Origin: JBFMAE01 sp040756085
Lineage (GTDB): Bacteria; Desulfobacterota; BSN033; UBA1163
Length of the DNA stretch: 25,324 nt
Assembly (NCBI GenBank): GCA_040756085.1
Contig: JBFMAE010000431.1
Location: forward strand, 1-25,324
Direction: 5' to 3'
A program made the translations under genes and the position numbers. The notes under the pieces are model-generated. The model worked only from the letters and a program-made list of their open reading frames with translations. It was not told the origin of the DNA and searched no databases. This document shows, piece by piece, positions 15,579 through 23,346 of the stretch (its first letter is position 1; every line of letters begins with the position of its first letter).

Positions 15579-16454
15579 TTAGAGGGCTCTCAGGTATTCC
15601 GGTCTCAGCAAGGCTGGATCTCTTCTCCTGAGGACTTCACGAATCCGCTTAAGAGCTTCCTCTTTCTCCTCTGGAAGGTGAATGCGGAGTGGAAGGTAGT
15701 TTGAAGCATGATTCGATGCAAAAAAGCAATGGGTCATATGGCAATTTTTGATCATCGTCTCTAGTTCCTGGATCAGACCAAAGGGAGTGGGCAGTATCAA
15801 TTTCCCTGTTTCGATCTCTCTTTCGATAGGCGTCTCTGGAACGATCATCAGCGAAAGTGCACCTACATAATCCGGATCCATCTCCGAAAGAACTTTTCCC
15901 GTTTCTTCCGCATGGACCTGACTGTATTCCACACCGCCGAGGCCTAAAATCACCGTCACAGAGAGAAAGATCCCTGACTCCTTCACCCTTCTGGCGCCAC
16001 GGATCAATTGATCTACGGTGGCATTTTTTTTGATCCGTTTTAATATCTCCCGATTCCCCGACTCCAACCCCAGGTAGATGATCCCCAGATTCAGGTCTTT
16101 CAGCGCCTTTAGTTCCTCTACATCCTTTTGAAGGATATCTTTTGCATTGGCGTATATCCCCACTCTCTCGAGACCCCTTAATTTCAGTTTCAGATAGTCC
16201 AAAAGCCGGAGCAGGTCATTCTGAGAAACGATCAGTGCATCCCCATCCGCCAGAAAGACCTTCTTAACCTCCACGCCATACGAATTCACTTCATCGACAT
16301 CCTCCTTTACCTCTTCGAAACTCTTGATCCGGAAGGACTTCCCTTGATAGGCACCACAAAAGGTGCACCGATTATAGGAACAACCCACCGTTACCTGGAG
16401 GATCAGGCTCTCTGCTTCGCTGGGCGGTCGGAAGATCATCCCCTCATATTTCAT
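15579..16454 (-). CDS. Radical SAM protein (B12-independent, unknown substrate)
   Basis: The protein has 291 residues. Cysteines 25, 30 and 33 in VGCSYNRCTFCGAY form a Cx4Cx2C [4Fe-4S] site, rather than the textbook Cx3Cx2C. A single elongator-type radical SAM barrel follows: VKKVFLADGDALI (SAM contact), GIYANAKDIL, GIIYLGLESGNREILKRIKK (the GLESG motif) and LSVTVILGLGG. The C-terminus (HMTHCFFASNHASNYLPLRI, LPEEKEEAL) is shared with a widespread uncharacterised family often named Elp3/oxygen-independent coproporphyrinogen-like. No B12 or SPASM domain is seen. AGGGG eight bases ahead of the ATG supports the start. It is separated from its neighbours by ATTCGT repeats, so an operon link is uncertain. 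Confidence 0.87.
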   Translation of the reverse strand: MKYEGMIFRPPSEAESLILQVTVGCSYNRCTFCGAYQGKSFRIKSFEEVKEDVDEVNSYGVEVKKVFLADGDALIVSQNDLLRLLDYLKLKLRGLERVGIYANAKDILQKDVEELKALKDLNLGIIYLGLESGNREILKRIKKNATVDQLIRGARRVKESGIFLSVTVILGLGGVEYSQVHAEETGKVLSEMDPDYVGALSLMIVPETPIEREIETGKLILPTPFGLIQELETMIKNCHMTHCFFASNHASNYLPLRIHLPEEKEEALKRIREVLRRRDPALLRPEYLRAL

Positions 16455-16472
16455 TTTGAATACCCCTATTAT

Positions 16473-16547
16473 TACGAATTACGCTAATGGTAACGAATGC
16501 CACGAATATCTTTTATTCGTCCAGTTCGTTATCATTCGTGCTATTCG
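16473..16547. repeat. ATTCGT-type repeat, long imperfect palindrome
   Basis: Left half ACGAATTACGCTAATGG, then TAACGAATGCCACGAAT (about 16473-16506), pairs imperfectly with the right half ATTCGTCCAGTTCGTTATC, then ATTCGTGCTATTCGT (about 16514-16547). Roughly 24 of 34 positions can pair. This is the most complete copy in the window and shows that the family is a long hairpin element. Confidence 0.75.
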
Positions 16548-16551
16548 TTTT

Positions 16552-16827
16552 CTACTTTTCGAACTGATAAATGATCTCTCCTTCCTTGACCAACCCCAGC
16601 TCCTTCCGGGCGATCTCTTCAATGTAACGTTTCTCATGTCGTAGCCGCTTCACCTCTTCCTTCAACTTCCGGTTCTCCTCCTCTACCTTGGCATTCATCT
16701 CCTTGATCCGGGCCAGGTCTTTCTGGAGACGAAGAAGGTGAAGGATTCCTTTGTCCCCAAAGAAGGTAAGAAATCCCAGAAATAAGAAAAGGGAAAGGAT
16801 TAAAAGAAGAAGATGTTTTTTTCTCAT
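16552..16827 (-). CDS. ftsB: Septum formation initiator, FtsB/DivIC family
   Basis: The protein has 91 residues, the usual size. A short basic N-terminus (MRKK) is followed by one membrane span (5-23). A leucine/charged coiled coil follows (about 30-68, LARIKEMNAKVEEENRKLKE). The end is IEEIARKELGLVKEGEIIYQ, the FtsB/DivIC signature (EEIARKELGLVKPGE). These proteins form a trimer with FtsL and FtsQ in the divisome, with the coil in the periplasm. AGGT about seven bases ahead is a modest ribosome site. No eno or ispD neighbour is seen, so the context is not the E. coli one. Confidence 0.9.
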   Translation of the reverse strand: MRKKHLLLLILSLFLFLGFLTFFGDKGILHLLRLQKDLARIKEMNAKVEEENRKLKEEVKRLRHEKRYIEEIARKELGLVKEGEIIYQFEK

Positions 16828-16856
16828 TTCATGACCTGCGGTTCACCCGATCCGAG

Positions 16857-16925
16857 AAAGGGGAAAAGGCTACTTTTTGCCACTTCCTTGCCCCGTTTGT
16901 TGTGAAAAAGTAGCCAGTCCCCTTT
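16857..16925. repeat. Long hairpin with GGCTACTTTTT arms
   Basis: AAAGGGGAAAAGGCTACTTT (16857-16876, plus two T) pairs with AAAAAGTAGCC-AG-TCCCCTTT (16905-16925); mismatches are limited to the AAAA/AG bulge. The loop is about 26 bases. It lies directly after the stop codon of the TonB-like gene and might attenuate read-through into the FtsB-like gene, although no U-tract follows in that direction. Confidence 0.8.
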
Positions 16926-16926
16926 A

Positions 16927-17739
16927 TTATTGTAGCCTGAATTTGATGGGGATGACTCCCCACTGTTCCTTCTGGGGCTGATCCTTTAGCAATGGGGCGA
17001 ACCGCCACTGCTTCAAGTACTGGATGGCGATCCGCTCCAGCTCTGCATCTCCCTTAATGGAAGGGATGACCCGATCCACCAGGCCGTTCGGCAATACATA
17101 GACGGTCAACTCAATTTCTGCCTCCACCTTCACCCTTACGGGGGGAAGGCTGGGCCTTTCCAGGATTTTCCGAGTGGTGAGAGGTCCCTTCATCCCCAGC
17201 ATCAGGTTCTCCTCCAGAGGCTTTTCCTGAGGAGTTTTTTCACTCTTGCTCAGAAGCCCTTCTATTACCTTCTCCGTTCCTTTATCCCTCACGCGGGTGA
17301 AGTCAGTGACATCCCTGAGAGACGGAATGGGAGGTTCTGGATTTAAAAGATCTTCCCTTTTCTTTAAATATTCCTTCAGTTCCTTCTCCGTTTCTTTAAA
17401 CTCTGAAGAATTCTTCAGAACCTTCATCCTCTCTTCTCCAGTGAGAGGTTCTAACTTTTTCGGTCGGGGGTATTCAGGGGCAAGGGACCGCCAGTCTCTA
17501 TCCGCATTTGCCTCCTCCATCTTTTTAAGAATCACTTCTTCCCGGATCCGCTTCTCCTCAGGAGAGATCTTATGTTTCTCCCATCCCAATATTCTCTTGC
17601 TCTCACTGGTCAGGGTTTTCCACAAGGGTTGGAAGGTATGGGTGAAAAAGAAGATCCAGGACAATACCCCTAATAATACGATAAGGATGGCAACGAGAAA
17701 GGAAGTAGTCCGCCGATCTCTCTTAGATGATTTTCTCAT
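16927..17739 (-). CDS. TonB C-terminal domain protein (energy-transducer-like)
   Basis: The protein has 270 residues. A basic N-terminus (MRKSSKRDRR) leads to one membrane span (about 12-34), as in TonB/TolA. The middle (about 50-190) is charged, helix-prone and proline-spotted (PEYPRPKK, LNPEPPIPSL), a periplasm-spanning linker. The C-terminal 65 residues (VKVEAEIELTVYVLPNGLVD, then AIQYLKQWRFAP and WGVIPIKFRL) fit the TonB_C fold. It would couple an inner-membrane motor to an outer-membrane partner, or serve a TolA-like role, but no ExbB/ExbD pair is in the window. Its ATG overlaps the stop of the TPR gene by one base (TAATG), so the two are translationally coupled and probably cooperate. 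Confidence 0.82.
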   Translation of the reverse strand: MRKSSKRDRRTTSFLVAILIVLLGVLSWIFFFTHTFQPLWKTLTSESKRILGWEKHKISPEEKRIREEVILKKMEEANADRDWRSLAPEYPRPKKLEPLTGEERMKVLKNSSEFKETEKELKEYLKKREDLLNPEPPIPSLRDVTDFTRVRDKGTEKVIEGLLSKSEKTPQEKPLEENLMLGMKGPLTTRKILERPSLPPVRVKVEAEIELTVYVLPNGLVDRVIPSIKGDAELERIAIQYLKQWRFAPLLKDQPQKEQWGVIPIKFRLQ

Positions 17740-20700
17740 TAGCGAACAACCCCTCTCTCTATTTGGTCGAGCATCCTTTTAGCGACTCCCCGTTTATCTT
17801 CCCTCTTCGTCTTCTCCAATAATTTCTGGTAAACCTGTCTGGCCTCCGGGAACTTCTTTTCCTCCATATAGAGGGTTCCCAGCTTGAGAAGGGATTCCTC
17901 CATCACTTCAGGCTGATGGGGATAAAGGTAGATGACCCTTGAGAATTGAAGAATGGCCTGTTCTTTATTCTCAGCCCCTAGATACGCCTCACCCAATTTG
18001 AACTGTGCTAGACCGGCCACCCGCTCTTCGGGACTTCGAATGGCCATGGAGAGAGAGGAGATGGCATCCTTGAATCTCCTCTGCGCCAAGTAAAGAAGTC
18101 CCAGCCTCAAATGTCCTTCAAACCGGATGTCATCCTGGGAAAATTTTCCGATGAACTCTTTCATGATTTTCTCTGCCTCTTCTGCCCTCCCCAGATGTCG
18201 ATATCCTTCCTCCATCGCCAGATAGACCCTCTTCACCAGCAGATGGTGGGGATGACCCTGTATCACCCACCCGTATTTTTCCAGAGCCTTCGAGTCATCT
18301 TTGAGAAAGAGATAAAGGTCTCCCGCCTCCACATAGGCTTCGACAATGAGATGGCTTTTCGGATGGCCTTTGATAAACCTCTCCAGTTCCTCCATCGCAT
18401 CGGTCCATTTTCTCTCCCCTTTGAGGAGAAGGGCGGTTCGAAACTGTGCCTCTTCAGCCCACTCACTGTTGGGATAGAGATGGATCAGTTCCCGATAGGT
18501 CTTGATCGCCTTCTCCGCCATTCGGGATTGCTGGTAGTAGTCCCCCAGTTGCATCAGGGCCTGGCTGGCCAGTGTATGCTGGGGATACCGTTTGATAAAG
18601 GCGTCTACACGGGCGATGAAGGAATCATACTTTTTTTCTTGAAGGAGGGAGAGGAGGACGCCGAAATCGGCCTCGGGTGCCTCTTTCGATTTGGGAAAAT
18701 CTTTCACCACCTTGAGATAGGTCTGGATGGCTGGTGCATATTGTCTGAGATTATAATAGGCATCCCCCTTCTTCAAGAGGGACGAAGGAACCCATGGGCT
18801 CTTTGGATAAAGCTGGACGAGGCGTTGGAATTCATCGATGGCCCTACGAAAATCTTTCTTCCGAAAATAGGACCATGCAATCCAGTGTTGGGATTCATCC
18901 CGATAGGAGCTCAGGGGATAGGATTCCAATAGTCTTTGAAATTGATCGACCGCCTCATCAAATCGCTCCTCTCGGTAAGCAATCCATCCGAGGAGGTAGT
19001 ATGCCTTCTCTTTGTCTCCTTCCCCTTCGGGCAGGGATATCAATCGCATTAAATAAGTTTTGGCCCGTTGATAATCATTCTGATTTAAATAACATTGACT
19101 CACCATGAGGGAGACGGACGGAGTGATTCGGTATTGAGGATATTCTTCCAGCAACTTCAAGAAATAGTGATTGGCTTCCTTCCACTCCCTCCTTTGAAAA
19201 TGGTACCAGCCTAAACTGTTCAACCCCTTTGAATATAAAACAGGATCTCCTTTCAACCGGTCAACATACCCAACCCCTTTTCGATAATCCTGTTTCAACA
19301 GCGAGGCCTCGGCCATCCAGTAAAGGATTTCGTTTTTTTCCCGGGTGTCCGGAAAATCGGAAAGCAATCTCTCCCAATACTGAATGGCCCCATCATAATC
19401 CTTTTTATAGAAATGAGCGTAGCCCAATCTCGAGAAGACCCGGGGTTCCAGTCTCGCCTTCCTCTTCTCCTCCACCACTTGATGATAGGCAGCGATCGCA
19501 CCGGAATAATTCTTCAGATTGAACAGACATTCCCCCACCATGAAATAGACCCATTCGTGGAGTTCGCTTTCGGGGTAAGTCTTAAGAAGCAGGCGGAAAG
19601 TGGTGAGGGCGTTGCCGTATTCCTTCTTGTTAAAAAGGTAATCTCCGATGTCAAAAAGGCTCTGTTCGACCCACGGGGAGGGAAGAAAGTAGGAAAGAAA
19701 CCTCTGGTGGAGATGTGTCGCTCTTTCCACTTCATTGGTTCCCAAGTAGGTCTTCACAATTCCCCAGAAGATGGGATCTGAAAGTCTTGTCCCGGGATAG
19801 GCCAGAAGAATATCCTCAAAGATTTTTCTCCCTTCGTTGTATTGTCCCGAGGAGACCAGGCTCCAGGCCAGCGCATAGCGGGCGCTCTCCTCCAGGGGAT
19901 GTTTTGCAAACCTTCTCCAGAAAGCCCTGAACATGTCGGCTGCCTCGGAAAATCTCTGGAGTCGGAAATAACTGACACCGACCAGATACTCCGCCTCCGG
20001 TCTCCATTTCCCCTGGGGATGTCTTCGAAGAAGGGTCTCCATCTCCTGGAGCGTTTCCGTGTATCGACCGAGATAATAGAGGCAGTACCCGGACCAGAAG
20101 AGGGAGGATTCGGCAATGGGATGAGTAGGGCTTTTTTCATGAACCTGACGGAAAAATCGATACCCCTCTTCATAAGCTCCCCGCTTCAGTTGAATCCAGC
20201 CACACGAGTAAAGGGCATAGGCATAATATTCACCGATGGGATATTCATCCACCACTTTCCGGAAAAACGAAAACGCTTCGTCATCTTTCCCCTGATGATA
20301 TTTCGTCTCCCCTATCCAGTAAAGTGCGGATCCCTTCCATAAACTATTTGGATATTCCCGAATTAATTTCTGGAGGGAGAAATTAGCATTTTCAAAATCC
20401 CCCTCGAAATATCGGTATCTCCCCTGTTCGTAAAGGGCCTTATCCCCGACAAATGCTTTTGCAAGGCCTGTGGTGAAACGGCTCGAATACGCACAGCCTG
20501 GTTGTGTGGTGGAGGGACTCATCTTCCTCATCGGGCCGATGGCATCTTCCCTCAAACCGAAGGAATCCACCCGGGGTTCCTCCTTCACCCCCTGACCCAT
20601 GATCACGGGAAGAGGAACCTCCCTCTTCTCGGTCCACCTCGTCTCCTCTTTACTGAAGAAGGTAATCTCAGAGGTCTCGGGCCGATTTCGCTGCTGGCCC

Positions 20701-20780
20701 TGCCCTTTGAGAAGGGGAAACGAAAAGGTGATGGAGATCAGGAGAAAAATGCTTAAAATCTTTATTGGTGGTCGTAACAT
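17739..20780 (-). CDS. Large exported tetratricopeptide-repeat protein
   Basis: The protein has 1013 residues. An N-terminal signal peptide (MLRPPIKILSIFLLISITFS, cleavage near 25-30) sends it to the periplasm. After a low-complexity linker (30-105), about two dozen TPR-like units of 35-37 residues run from about 112 to the end. Typical blocks are GSALYWIGETKYHQGKDDEA, then FFRKVVDEYP, and ALYEQGRYRYFEGDFENA. The recurring YP(N/K)S at unit ends is that of YbgF/CpoB- and BamD-type outer-membrane TPRs. It is a scaffold with no visible enzymatic domain. AAGGA seven bases ahead supports the ATG, and a promoter lies at 20804-20831. The one-base overlap with the TonB-domain gene suggests an envelope complex. 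The partner is not known. Confidence 0.88.
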   Translation of the reverse strand: MLRPPIKILSIFLLISITFSFPLLKGQGQQRNRPETSEITFFSKEETRWTEKREVPLPVIMGQGVKEEPRVDSFGLREDAIGPMRKMSPSTTQPGCAYSSRFTTGLAKAFVGDKALYEQGRYRYFEGDFENANFSLQKLIREYPNSLWKGSALYWIGETKYHQGKDDEAFSFFRKVVDEYPIGEYYAYALYSCGWIQLKRGAYEEGYRFFRQVHEKSPTHPIAESSLFWSGYCLYYLGRYTETLQEMETLLRRHPQGKWRPEAEYLVGVSYFRLQRFSEAADMFRAFWRRFAKHPLEESARYALAWSLVSSGQYNEGRKIFEDILLAYPGTRLSDPIFWGIVKTYLGTNEVERATHLHQRFLSYFLPSPWVEQSLFDIGDYLFNKKEYGNALTTFRLLLKTYPESELHEWVYFMVGECLFNLKNYSGAIAAYHQVVEEKRKARLEPRVFSRLGYAHFYKKDYDGAIQYWERLLSDFPDTREKNEILYWMAEASLLKQDYRKGVGYVDRLKGDPVLYSKGLNSLGWYHFQRREWKEANHYFLKLLEEYPQYRITPSVSLMVSQCYLNQNDYQRAKTYLMRLISLPEGEGDKEKAYYLLGWIAYREERFDEAVDQFQRLLESYPLSSYRDESQHWIAWSYFRKKDFRRAIDEFQRLVQLYPKSPWVPSSLLKKGDAYYNLRQYAPAIQTYLKVVKDFPKSKEAPEADFGVLLSLLQEKKYDSFIARVDAFIKRYPQHTLASQALMQLGDYYQQSRMAEKAIKTYRELIHLYPNSEWAEEAQFRTALLLKGERKWTDAMEELERFIKGHPKSHLIVEAYVEAGDLYLFLKDDSKALEKYGWVIQGHPHHLLVKRVYLAMEEGYRHLGRAEEAEKIMKEFIGKFSQDDIRFEGHLRLGLLYLAQRRFKDAISSLSMAIRSPEERVAGLAQFKLGEAYLGAENKEQAILQFSRVIYLYPHQPEVMEESLLKLGTLYMEEKKFPEARQVYQKLLEKTKREDKRGVAKRMLDQIERGVVR

Positions 20781-20803
20781 TCTTGATCCTTTTCTAAACT
20801 AAA

Positions 20804-20831
20804 AGTATCAAATATATTGAAGGATTGTCAA
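20804..20831 (-). promoter_or_regulatory. Sigma-70-type promoter for the TPR/TonB-like operon
   Basis: On the minus strand TTGACA (20826-20831) and GATACT (20804-20809) are 16 bases apart. The start codon is 24 bases downstream of the -10 box. The -35 box overlaps the -35 box of the divergent pcm promoter. Confidence 0.6.
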
Positions 20832-20864
20832 GGATTGACAGGTTTTTTATAAATGTGGTAGGCT
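20825..20864 (+). promoter_or_regulatory. Two overlapping promoters for the lipoprotein PCMT gene
   Basis: A 10-bp tandem repeat (AGGATTGTCA, AGGATTGACA; 20821-20840) gives two -35 boxes. TTGTCA (20825-20830) has TATAAA 17 bases on (20848-20853). TTGACA (20835-20840) has TAGGCT 18 bases on (20859-20864). The second would start RNA at about the ATG itself (20871); no ribosome site is visible before that ATG. Confidence 0.6.
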
Positions 20865-20870
20865 AAATTT

Positions 20871-21611
20871 ATGAGGAAGAAGGATTTTTTAATATGGGTT
20901 TCTCTGATTCTGCTCATGCTTCTTGCCAATTGTACAGAGGAGAAAAGGGTTTCTGAATCGGACCCGAGGGGAGATTTTGAAACGATGCGCGAGAAGATGG
21001 TGGAAACACAGATTAAAGCAAGGGGAGTCAAAGACACCCGTGTCCTGACGGCGATGCTCAAGGTGGAGCGTCACCTTTTCGTCCCTAAAGAATTACAAAA
21101 TTCTGCTTATTCTGACCATCCTTTGCCCATCGGAGAGGGCCAAACCATCTCTCAGCCTTATATCGTTGCCATCATGACAGAACTCTTAGAGCTCAAGGGA
21201 GGAGAGAGAGTATTAGAAGTTGGAACAGGGTCAGGGTATCAGGCAGCCATCCTGGCAGAACTGACCAAGGAAGTTTACACCATCGAGATCATTGAAACGC
21301 TTGCCTCCTCTGCGAAAAAACTTCTTCTCGACCTGGGTTACAGGAATGTCACCGTGAAGGCCGGGGACGGATATCTAGGATGGCCTGAGGCCGCTCCCTT
21401 CGATGCCATCATCGTCACCTGCGCACCCGACCACATACCAAAACCCTTATTAGACCAGTTGAAGGAGGGAGGACGAATGGTCATTCCAGTGGGAACTTAT
21501 ACTCAAGAACTGAAAAAGATTGTGAAACGATATGGAAAGATCGAGACCACGGATACCATCCCTGTCCTTTTCGTCCCGATGACCGGAGAAGGAGTGAAGC
21601 AGAAGAGATAA
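20871..21611 (+). CDS. pcm: Protein-L-isoaspartate O-methyltransferase with lipoprotein signal
   Basis: The protein has 246 residues. Residues 1-21 are a lipoprotein signal: MRKK, a hydrophobic core and the lipobox LLAN-C with Cys21. The rest is a complete PCMT. MREKMVETQIKARGVKD opens it. ERHLFVPKELQNSAYSDHPL and GEGQTISQPYIVA (88-100) bind the isoaspartyl substrate. VLEVGTGSGYQAAILAEL (114-131) is SAM motif I, and FDAIIVTCAPDHIPKPLLDQ, then GGRMVIPVG, complete the fold. It repairs isoaspartyl residues, normally in the cytosol. The signal implies an envelope location, where SAM supply is unclear. The ATG has no ribosome site; internal ATGs (codon 39) would remove the signal but also lack one. 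It is transcribed away from the TPR gene. The 180 bases after it show no terminator or gene that I can support. Confidence 0.9.
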   Translation: MRKKDFLIWVSLILLMLLANCTEEKRVSESDPRGDFETMREKMVETQIKARGVKDTRVLTAMLKVERHLFVPKELQNSAYSDHPLPIGEGQTISQPYIVAIMTELLELKGGERVLEVGTGSGYQAAILAELTKEVYTIEIIETLASSAKKLLLDLGYRNVTVKAGDGYLGWPEAAPFDAIIVTCAPDHIPKPLLDQLKEGGRMVIPVGTYTQELKKIVKRYGKIETTDTIPVLFVPMTGEGVKQKR

Positions 21612-21791
21612 TTTTTAAAAAATAAGGTAATTCTCTATTGAGTGCTTCCTGAAGCTGAGTGTTCCGAAATTATTTCCTATATTAAAATCTTTCAAGTGGT
21701 GATCATTTGCTGTTTTAAAACGAGCCTTCAATCTGTTCTAATTTTGGTTGGGATCGTAGAAAGCGTCGTTGTCAGCAGAAGAATGGTTTTC

Positions 21792-23082
21792 TCACAAACC
21801 GTCCAATGGACTCCTTACGTCAGATGATTTCTTTCGTATCACATGGGTGTAAATCATGGTCGTGCTGACATGCTTGTGTCCTAACGGCTCCTGAATTGTC
21901 CTGATATTATGTCCCGATTCAAGGAGATGGGTTGCAAAGCTGTGACGGAGAGTATGGCAGCTTGCCATTCTTGGTAAACTCGCCTTCATCACCGCATCTT
22001 TTTACAGCACGCTGAATGGCAGAGGGATGAATGTGCCATCGCATCACCTTCCCAGTTCGTGGATCAACAGATAATTTCTCCGCCGGAAATAACCACTGCC
22101 AACCCCATTCTTTGGGAGCATTAGGGTATTTCTTTTCGAGGGCATCAGGAAGAGAAACCTCTCCATAACCCATCTTCAGATCCTGATCATGGATCTCTTT
22201 GACAGAGGCCACATGATTCGTAAGCTCTTCTCTTATTTTTCCCGGTATCATGAATGCTCTATCTTTTTCCCCCTTAGCGGAACGGACCATGAGGAGATCG
22301 TTTTCCAAATCGACATCCTTGACCCTCAAGCGGAGGCACTCCATCAGGCGAAGCCCACACCCGTACATGAGTTGGGCCATAAGCAGATGGGGACCATCCA
22401 GGAAAGACAAAAGTTTCTTCACTTCGTCTCGACTCAGAACGGTAGGTAGGTTCACCTTCTGTTTTGCCCTCGCAACGGATGTCAGATCATCCACTTCCTT
22501 TTGTAAAATGTGGCGATACAGGAACAAAAGGGCATTAAATGCCTGATTTTGTGTTGAGGCGGAAACACGGCTATGAAGAGCAAGATGGGTAAGATACTTT
22601 TTCATATCATTTGATTCAAGTGAATGTGGATCCCGATCCTTTAAAAAAGTTTTAAAACGTACGATCCATCCGAGATAGGTTTTTTCTGTGCTCAAAGAAA
22701 AGTGCCTGAGACGGATTGTGCTTTTCGCCTCCTCCAGCATTTGTTTCCACTGAACAGTCCCTTGTTGATCGATGGATGTTGTTCCAGAATCCTTTGCTAG
22801 GGACGCGACTTCTTGTAATGACTTCTTGAGGTATTTTTCGACATAAAGGAGAACCGCATCAGCCGCCTGTTTGACCTGCCAATCGGCAATCTTTTCGTCA
22901 GCCTCAAGGGAATCGAGATATTGAGATACACGATCGGTGTTGATATTCTCGAGTTGATAGTTGCTGAACCTGAGAAATCTCCGCACCCAGTGGATGTAGA
23001 ACTTGATCTTATCTTCGGGCACAGCCCCCTGTTTTGAGAGAAACTCCTCAAAATCTTCAGTCCAATCGTTTTTTCTTTCCAT
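21792..23082 (-). pseudogene. IntI-type integron integrase (tyrosine recombinase), frameshifted
   Basis: The two parts join to about 429 residues. The first frame (23082 down to the break) has a SAM-like N-terminal domain (about 5-95). A second core-binding domain follows (118-205, FSLSTEKTYLGWIVRFKTFL), then the catalytic start GCGLRLMECLRLRVKDVDL with Arg245 and Lys270 or Lys273. Next is the insert LPDALEKKYPNAPKEWGWQW, characteristic of IntI-type integrases. The second frame resumes with CHTLRHSFATHLLESGHNIR, GHKHVSTTMIYTHV and the ending VRSPLDGL; it holds the HxxR, His and nucleophile Tyr. A single extra base near 21996-22003 (next to an A5 run on the minus strand) breaks the frame, and the first frame ends at 21919. 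GAAGGAAG precedes the ATG. It is either inactivated or carries a sequencing indel. Confidence 0.9.
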
Positions 23083-23113
23083 CTTCCTTCAAAATATCAA
23101 ATTTTATGTTTTA

Positions 23114-23142
23114 ATTATATGCAAAATAACATTAATATTCAA
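23114..23142 (-). promoter_or_regulatory. Promoter of the integrase gene
   Basis: On the minus strand TTGAAT (23137-23142) and TATAAT (23114-23119, a perfect -10) are 17 bases apart, with the ATG 31 bases beyond. The surrounding 23083-23160 is very AT-rich. Confidence 0.7.
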
Positions 23143-23264
23143 ACAAATTATTTCAAATCAATGAAATTCAGATTCCATGACCCTACATATTAAATCGTTT
23201 AATAACAAGAGGATAGAATAATCTGTCGGTATATTGACATCCAGTGACCTCCAAGAAATTTTGT

Positions 23265-23291
23265 TTGACAAAACCAATGATTTTCTATAGA
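23265..23291 (+). promoter_or_regulatory. Candidate cassette promoter (Pc-like)
   Basis: TTGACA (23265-23270) and TATAGA (23286-23291) point toward the cassette gene, with a short 15-base spacer. Another TTGACA lies at 23234-23239 without a good -10. Integrons normally carry Pc between or within intI and attI, and this fits that place. Strength is uncertain because of the spacer. Confidence 0.45.
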
Positions 23292-23331
23292 GTTCAACAT
23301 AATAGTACTTGCAGTTCAATAATTGTTAAGC
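23291..23331 (+). other. Candidate attI recombination site
   Basis: GTTAAGC (23325-23331) fits the GTTRRRY core cut by IntI between G and TT. It lies 16 bases before the start codon of the downstream gene, the usual spacing at a cassette boundary. Two AGTTCAA repeats (23291-23297 and 23313-23319), 22 bases apart, stand just upstream where IntI-binding repeats are expected. The position next to the 5' end of intI, in the AT-rich leader, is that of attI. Confidence 0.6.
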
Positions 23332-23346
23332 TTCTGATGAATATAA

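Noticed and set aside
21612..21791. Terminator or gene between pcm and the integrase
   Set aside because: Only a weak TTTTTAAAAA symmetry is present, with no stable GC stem and no frame worth calling.
21985..22005. Programmed frameshifting to make the full integrase
   Set aside because: The offset needed is +1; a -1 slip on the A5 run leads at once to a stop (CGG TGA). Integron integrases are not known to use +1 shifts, so mutation or sequencing error is likelier.
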